Positions 6,432 through 10,491 of a stretch of 10,491 nucleotides of DNA are shown here, one piece after another. The position numbers were made by a program, and so were the translations under genes. The DNA is from Acidobacteriota bacterium (GTDB lineage Bacteria; Acidobacteriota; Vicinamibacteria; Vicinamibacterales; Fen-181), in the NCBI GenBank assembly GCA_021779795.1, contig JAJXZZ010000073.1, forward strand, positions 1 through 10,491, given 5' to 3'. The notes under the pieces were generated by a model, which was not told the origin of the DNA, did no database searches, and saw nothing but the letters and a program-made list of their open reading frames with translations. Numbering within the stretch: position 1 is the first letter of the stretch; each line of letters opens with the position of its first letter.

Positions 6432-7016
6432 ATGGCAAAAAAGCGACTCGACCGATTCATTCCCACAGCAATCCCCCTCGACGACGCGCTGGTCTCCGTG
6501 CGCGTGCGCCGGTTCACCGAGGCGGAGCTCCTCGAGGAGCGGCGCCTCCGCGACGCGCTGGCCAAGCCCGCGGGCGACGCGGCGCCGCCGGACCTCAAGA
6601 CGGTCCTGGCGCGCGCGCTGGAGAACGCCAAGCGGATGATCCGCGCGTACGTCGTCATCGACTCCGGCGAGCTGGAGGATGACACGGGCCAGCCGATCAC
6701 CACGGGCGCCCAGCTCCTTGAGGCCTTGCCGGGCCGCGAGGACCTCATTCACGGCCTCGTGCAACTCGTCTGGGCCGAGAACGAGCTGTCGCCGGGCCAG
6801 CGTGAGGATTTTCGACGGGCAGTCGGTTCCGCGCTTGGCTGGGCGGCGTGGATCGGCGGACCAAGTGGGGCCGCACCGGATCCGACTGCCGGCAGTGTCA
6901 GGCCGCCGGACTCCAGCGCGAGCGCGGCTGCACCGTCGCTCGAGGCGCCGAGCGCGGACGGATCGTCTGGAGCGACGGATCGCTCCACCTCCGCCGCTGT
7001 CCCGTCCGCAGCCTGA
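6432..7016 (+). CDS. Tail assembly chaperone, frame-0 product (lambda G-like)
   Basis: A 194-residue protein placed between the tail tube and tape measure genes, where siphoviruses encode the chaperones that bind the tape measure protein before the tube assembles around it. AGGA (6422-6425) lies six bases before the ATG. Residues 1-127 look like a normal folded protein: MAKKRLDRFIPT, strand VSVRVRRFTEAELLEERRLR (21-40), helix VLARALENAKRMIRAYVVID (58-77), and EDLIHGLVQLVWAENELSP (103-121), which is typical of this family. After Phe127 the sequence turns into Ala/Ser/Pro-rich low complexity and its third-position GC preference drops, while the -1 frame becomes well coded. The natural C-terminus may therefore matter less than the frameshifted form; this frame would be the shorter G-type product. 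Confidence 0.8.
   Translation: MAKKRLDRFIPTAIPLDDALVSVRVRRFTEAELLEERRLRDALAKPAGDAAPPDLKTVLARALENAKRMIRAYVVIDSGELEDDTGQPITTGAQLLEALPGREDLIHGLVQLVWAENELSPGQREDFRRAVGSALGWAAWIGGPSGAAPDPTAGSVRPPDSSASAAAPSLEAPSADGSSGATDRSTSAAVPSAA
6807..6815 (+). promoter_or_regulatory. Candidate -1 ribosomal frameshift site
   Basis: In frame 0 the bases read GAT TTT CGA. The -1 frame has a stop at 6803-6805 and is open only from 6806, so the shift must happen after that point. The four-T run (6809-6812) lets a tRNA on TTT slip back one base and still pair fully; the next codon is then TCG at 6812. The following CGA is a less favoured Arg codon here and could cause a pause. CGAC/GTCG (6813-6816 with 6822-6825) can form a small stem just downstream. 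This is not the canonical X XXY YYZ heptamer. Confidence 0.5.
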
Positions 7017-7261
7017 CGCCGGCGTTCGAGTACGCGTGGGACTGGTTCCACGCGACACACGCGGTCACGGCGCAGGGGTTCACGGCGGCCTGGACGCTCG
7101 TCGGGACGCCGGGGCCGGGCGGGATCGGGGATCAGGACGCGTGGCTCTGGCAGGCCCTGAGCCACCTCAGAGACGTGCACAACACGCTGCTCCGTGAGCG
7201 GGAGCGGCGAGGCGAGCGGACGCGCAAGGACTCGCGGCGGAGACAGCAGACGGATGGCTGA
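6812..7261 (+). CDS. Tail assembly chaperone extension, -1 frame (lambda T-like part of GT fusion)
   Basis: This frame has no good start of its own; a gene caller would use the GTG at 6848, which lacks a clear ribosome binding site. It overlaps the end of the frame-0 chaperone and is best read as the C-terminal part of a fusion made by -1 frameshifting (about 276 residues: 127 plus 149). Coding from 6812 reads STGSRFRAWLGGVDRRTKWG and continues into a cysteine pattern CRQC, then RGC, then RRCP (codons 6887-7000), which could bind zinc. The second half has aromatic helices (FEYAWDWFHATHAV, then DQDAWLWQALSHLRDVHNT) and ends in a highly basic tail. Lambda T is known to contact the tape measure protein and the tube subunit; the same job is inferred here. 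The stop overlaps the tape measure start by eight bases. Separate expression from 6848 cannot be excluded. Confidence 0.65.
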   Translation, partial: STGSRFRAWLGGVDRRTKWGRTGSDCRQCQAAGLQRERGCTVARGAERGRIVWSDGSLHLRRCPVRSLTPAFEYAWDWFHATHAVTAQGFTAAWTLVGTPGPGGIGDQDAWLWQALSHLRDVHNTLLRERERRGERTRKDSRRRQQTDG

Positions 7262-10200
7262 GAACACCGCCCAGATCGTCGTCCAGGTCAAGAACCTGAC
7301 CAGCGAGGCCTTTCAGGCCATCACCAATGACCTGAAGCGCCTCGAAGGCCAGGCCTCGGCCACGGGCCAGCAGACGGCCGCGGGTATGGCCAAGGCCGGC
7401 GCGGCGTCGAAAGAGGCGCAGGGCGCCGTCGACGGCCTGATGGGGGCGTTCGGCCGCGGCGCGTCCGGGCCGGTCGACCAACTCAAGGCCAAGTTGACGA
7501 GCCTGGCCGAAGAAGGGCTCGGCCAGCTGACGCAGCGAACCGGTCTCAGCCGAGCCGCACTCCTCGACCTGGCCGTCGGCGCGGGCGTGACGGTGGGCGC
7601 CCTGGCCGCGCTCGGGGCCGCGCTCAAGGCCGCGGTGGAGTACACGGTCGAGACCGGGTCGGAGCTGCACCGGATGTCGCTCATCACGGGCATCTCGGTC
7701 GAGGGGCTGTCGAAGCTGCAGTACGCCACGACCGTGACCGGTGAGTCGATGGCGACGCTCACCAACGCCACGTTCATGCTCCAGCGTCGGCTGGGCGAAG
7801 ACTCCCCCGAGTTCGAGCGGGGCCTCAAGGCGATCGGGCTGACCCTGCAGGATCTGCAGGGTCAGCAGCCCGACGAGATGCTGCTCCGTGTCTCGGACGC
7901 CATGCGATCCACCGGGGACTCGACCGCGATCGCGACCGCCGCGTTCGGGCTCTTCGGCCGGCAGGGGCGCGAGCTGTTGCCGCTCCTGCTCGAGGAGTTG
8001 CGCGATCTGACGGTGGAGGCGGAGCAGAACGGGTCCACCTGGACGAAGGCCCAGGCGGACATGGCGGAATCGGTCGAGCACGCCGAGGGCCGGATCACGG
8101 CGTCGTGGAACCGGATCAAAAAATCGGCCGGCGGGACGATTCTCCCGATCGTGGCCGCGCTGCTCGAATGGGTCACGAAGGCACCGGACGCGAAGGAGGT
8201 CTCGCCCTCGCTGCGACTCGGCGCGCCCGCCCCCGACGACCAACAGCGGCTGCTCGAGGAGATCGGCAAGCAGTTGCAGGCCATGTATGGCGGGGCGGCG
8301 GCACACGCCCCCTCCCTCCCGTTCTTCGCTGCGCCGACGCTGGGTCCGCTTCCCATCCCCGACAGCGAACGTACGGCGATGGCCTGGCAGGCCTTCACCT
8401 CCACGGGTGCCGCCGCGCTCTCGTCGCAGGCGCGGCAGATGGCGCTCGCGATGTTCCAGCAGGGCGGGACCGCCTCGCGGGTCTCGTCGGCCCTCGGGGC
8501 CGCCGGGATCGCAGGGGCGACTCCCGAGGGCATCTCCGGGCTCTACGACACCTGGAAGACGAGCGCCGCCGCGGCGAAGAAGGCGATGGACGAGGCCAAC
8601 GCCGCGCACGCGAAGGCGATCAGTCAGCGGTTGGACCTGGACGAAGCGGCGAGCGCGCAGGCCAAGGCCCTCGCTGACGCGGACCTGGCGGCATGGCAGG
8701 CAGACAATAAGGCCTCTGTCGACGCCGGCCTCGAGCGGTATGCCGCCGCCCTCGAAGCCGACCAGCGCCTCTATGCACTGGCCGAGGGGTACCAGGACAA
8801 GACGCGAGCGCTCTACGCGACGGGCACCGACTATCAGCTGCGACAACTGGACATCGAGGAGAAGGCGCAGATCGCCCAGATCCGCGCGGCGCGGAACGCC
8901 GGCGAGGCGGCGAAGGCGGCGGCGATCGCGAGCACGAAGGCCCTCTTCGACGAACAACGGAAGCTGATTCGCGAGAGCCACGGCGACTGGATCGACTACT
9001 TCTCGCAACTGGAAACGGCGGCGCAGACGCTCGCGCAGAGCCAGCGCGCCGGTGTGGCGGCGGTGGGCCTCGGACTCGTGACCATCGCGAGCGGCCTCAA
9101 GACGACCCTGCAGATGGATGCGCGGATCGCGCTGGACCTGAAGGCGCTCAAGTCCGGGACCGTCGACACTGACAAGGCCGTCATCCAGTTGGCCCTCGAC
9201 CTGGCGCAGGCGGCCGCGAACGCCGTGGCGGCCTTCGCGGCGATCTCCGACAGCTCGAGCCGCGCGATGAACACGCTCCACGGCGTCCTGGGGGGCCTCC
9301 AGCTCGGCGCCAGCATCGGGTCCATCGTGCCCGGCCTCGGGACGGCGCTCGGCGGCGGCCTCGGCGCGCTGGTCGGCGGCCTGGCCGGGCTCTTCCACTC
9401 CGCCGCCGACGAGCTGCGGTCCACACAGCAGCAGGTCGACCAGTTCATCCAGAGCCAGGGCGGCATCGAGCAGCTCACCGCCTCCGTCCAGCAGTTCGGC
9501 CTGACGATGGACTACGTCAACCGGATGATCGCGACGACGCCGGGGATCGCGATGCTGGCGCAGGAACTCAGCGAGGACCAGAAAATCCTCGATGCGGCCG
9601 TGTCGGCCGGCAAGGGCTTCGCCGACATGGTGGCGGGGTGGGCGACGCCGCTCACGGACGCGAGCGCGCACCTGTCCGACCTCCAGTCGCAGCTGGCTAG
9701 CGCGACCGACGCCTCGTCCTACGCGGCCACTTGGCAACAGATCCAGGCGCTCCAGGCGACGGTGGCCGACCTCGGCGCCGCCAGCAGCCAGTCGGCGGCC
9801 GAGTTCCAGCATCTCACCGAAGAGGGCGAGGCGGCGTTCGCCGCGATGCTGCGCAGTGGCTCGTCGCTCACCGACGCGATGGCGGCGATGGGCGACAGCT
9901 TCAAGACGTTGGTGACGCTGCAGGAGCAGTTCGGCTTCAAGGTCGACGCCGGGTCCCAGAAGGTCCTCGACTTCTACAAGGCGGTCACCGGCAACGCCGA
10001 CACGGTGCGCTATCTGTCCGGCCTGTCCGCCTTCATCACGGGCATTGGCGGGTCGATGACAATCACGCCCGCGATGGCCTCGGACTGGGGGGCCCAGCTG
10101 CAGGCGGCGCACGATCAGCTCAAGGCGGGCGGCGTATCGGAGGCGGACATCCTCCTGATGATGCAGGGCCCTCTGCAGGCGGTGTGGGAGCAATCCCAGC

Positions 10201-10491
10201 AGCAGCTCCTCCCCCTGGACGGGTCGCTCAAAACGCTGGTGGACGAGGCCCTCGCGCAGGGACTCATCGGCGAGGACCAGAAGTCGGTGGCCGAGCAGCA
10301 GCTCGACGTCCTGGTCGACATCAAGAACGCCGTGATCGGGATCACGCAGGAGTGGCAGCAGCAGCATGGGGGACTGAGCGGGCCGGGCACGGCGGGCGGG
10401 GGCGGCGGCGGAACCCAGACCAACACCTCCTTCTCGTGGACGTCGCCGATCTCGACGGGCGTCTCGAACTTTTCGTATCCGGGGACCCTGT
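7254..10491 (+). CDS. Tape measure protein (3' partial)
   Basis: The frame is open without a stop from ATG 7254 to the window end (1079 codons and one base). Tape measure proteins fill the tail tube, set its length and help DNA entry. The N-terminus (AQIVVQVKNLTSEAFQAITN) is the usual strand plus helix opening. Residues 103-131 are a hydrophobic Gly/Ala segment. FGLFGRQGRELLPLL (231-245) matches a motif widely seen in this family ('fGr.G.ellpll'). Residues 435-576 are Ala-rich with heptad-like helices, and 679-714 form a Gly-rich hydrophobic stretch (GASIGSIVPGLGTALGGGLG) that may span or perturb a membrane. Near the edge comes a Gly run then a Thr/Ser-rich segment, suggesting the C-terminus is close. 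GGAGA (7239-7243) lies ten bases before the ATG, which overlaps the chaperone extension by eight bases. At the usual rule of about 1.5 angstrom per residue the tail would be at least some 160 nm. Confidence 0.85.
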   Translation, partial: MAENTAQIVVQVKNLTSEAFQAITNDLKRLEGQASATGQQTAAGMAKAGAASKEAQGAVDGLMGAFGRGASGPVDQLKAKLTSLAEEGLGQLTQRTGLSRAALLDLAVGAGVTVGALAALGAALKAAVEYTVETGSELHRMSLITGISVEGLSKLQYATTVTGESMATLTNATFMLQRRLGEDSPEFERGLKAIGLTLQDLQGQQPDEMLLRVSDAMRSTGDSTAIATAAFGLFGRQGRELLPLLLEELRDLTVEAEQNGSTWTKAQADMAESVEHAEGRITASWNRIKKSAGGTILPIVAALLEWVTKAPDAKEVSPSLRLGAPAPDDQQRLLEEIGKQLQAMYGGAAAHAPSLPFFAAPTLGPLPIPDSERTAMAWQAFTSTGAAALSSQARQMALAMFQQGGTASRVSSALGAAGIAGATPEGISGLYDTWKTSAAAAKKAMDEANAAHAKAISQRLDLDEAASAQAKALADADLAAWQADNKASVDAGLERYAAALEADQRLYALAEGYQDKTRALYATGTDYQLRQLDIEEKAQIAQIRAARNAGEAAKAAAIASTKALFDEQRKLIRESHGDWIDYFSQLETAAQTLAQSQRAGVAAVGLGLVTIASGLKTTLQMDARIALDLKALKSGTVDTDKAVIQLALDLAQAAANAVAAFAAISDSSSRAMNTLHGVLGGLQLGASIGSIVPGLGTALGGGLGALVGGLAGLFHSAADELRSTQQQVDQFIQSQGGIEQLTASVQQFGLTMDYVNRMIATTPGIAMLAQELSEDQKILDAAVSAGKGFADMVAGWATPLTDASAHLSDLQSQLASATDASSYAATWQQIQALQATVADLGAASSQSAAEFQHLTEEGEAAFAAMLRSGSSLTDAMAAMGDSFKTLVTLQEQFGFKVDAGSQKVLDFYKAVTGNADTVRYLSGLSAFITGIGGSMTITPAMASDWGAQLQAAHDQLKAGGVSEADILLMMQGPLQAVWEQSQQQLLPLDGSLKTLVDEALAQGLIGEDQKSVAEQQLDVLVDIKNAVIGITQEWQQQHGGLSGPGTAGGGGGGTQTNTSFSWTSPISTGVSNFSYPGTL
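7838..7866 (+). repeat. Perfect 13-bp inverted repeat inside the tape measure gene
   Basis: GCTGACCCTGCAG (7838-7850) and its exact reverse complement (7854-7866) flank a three-base GAT loop. Each arm includes the palindrome CTGCAG. It encodes LTLQDLQGQ, so part of the symmetry comes from repeated Leu-Gln codons. Confidence 0.75.

Noticed and set aside
6437..6443. Canonical slippery heptamer A AAA AAG at codons 2-4 of the chaperone gene
   Set aside because: It is in the right phase for -1 slippage, but the -1 frame there gives only an Arg-rich shadow that stops at 6682. MAKK is a common protein start, so the match is probably chance.
4706..6748. 680-codon open frame on the minus strand
   Set aside because: Antisense shadow of the tail tube and chaperone genes, crossing several clear gene borders.
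8116..8121. A6 run in the tape measure gene as a frameshift site
   Set aside because: It is in phase AAA AAA preceded by C, which gives poor re-pairing in the -1 frame, and the tape measure frame stays open and well coded beyond it.
7167..10367. 1066-codon open frame on the minus strand
   Set aside because: It is antisense to the tape measure gene and has the same biased, domain-free composition. The + strand frame has a family motif, correct genome position and continuous coding.

Overview
The window is a head-to-tail morphogenesis module of a tailed bacteriophage or prophage with a long non-contractile (siphovirus-type) tail. All supported genes lie on the + strand, are tightly packed, and follow the usual order: prohead protease, major capsid protein, head-tail connector, tail completion protein, tail terminator, tail tube, tail assembly chaperones, tape measure protein. 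No sheath gene is seen between the terminator and the tube, which argues against a contractile tail. The DNA is very GC-rich with strong G/C preference at third codon positions, and several genes have purine-rich Shine-Dalgarno sites. The host is therefore probably a high-GC bacterium, but nothing here identifies the phylum. No integrase, repressor, tRNA, attachment site or bacterial gene is visible, so temperate versus lytic life style cannot be decided.

Layout. Positions 1-1334 hold the 3' part of a maturation protease gene; its reading frame is open to the window edge, and its C-terminal half (Ala-rich helices, Pro/Ala linker, coiled coil) may double as scaffold. The major capsid gene (1371-2768) appears to carry an inserted Ig/Fn3-like domain and is followed by a 16-bp hairpin. 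The neck region (2827-4851) encodes a small acidic protein, a possible 15-residue hydrophobic peptide, a gp6-like connector, an HK97-gp10-like protein and a terminator-like protein. A second small acidic protein (4856-5104) and the tail tube gene (5108-6268) follow.

After a 163-bp non-coding gap with competing inverted repeats comes the tail chaperone locus (6432-7261). It has the two-frame arrangement of lambda G/GT: a 194-residue frame-0 product, and an overlapping -1 frame with no convincing start of its own that encodes a Cys-containing extension. The tape measure gene begins at 7254 inside the end of that extension and stays open to the window end (at least 1079 codons).

The genes together build the capsid (protease/scaffold plus shell), close it with the connector and completion proteins, and make the tail tube around the tape measure with help from the chaperones. 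I found no defence system, CRISPR array or other clearly undescribed system. The most interesting points are the apparent -1 frameshift with its Cys-bearing extension, the capsid insertion, and several strong hairpins.
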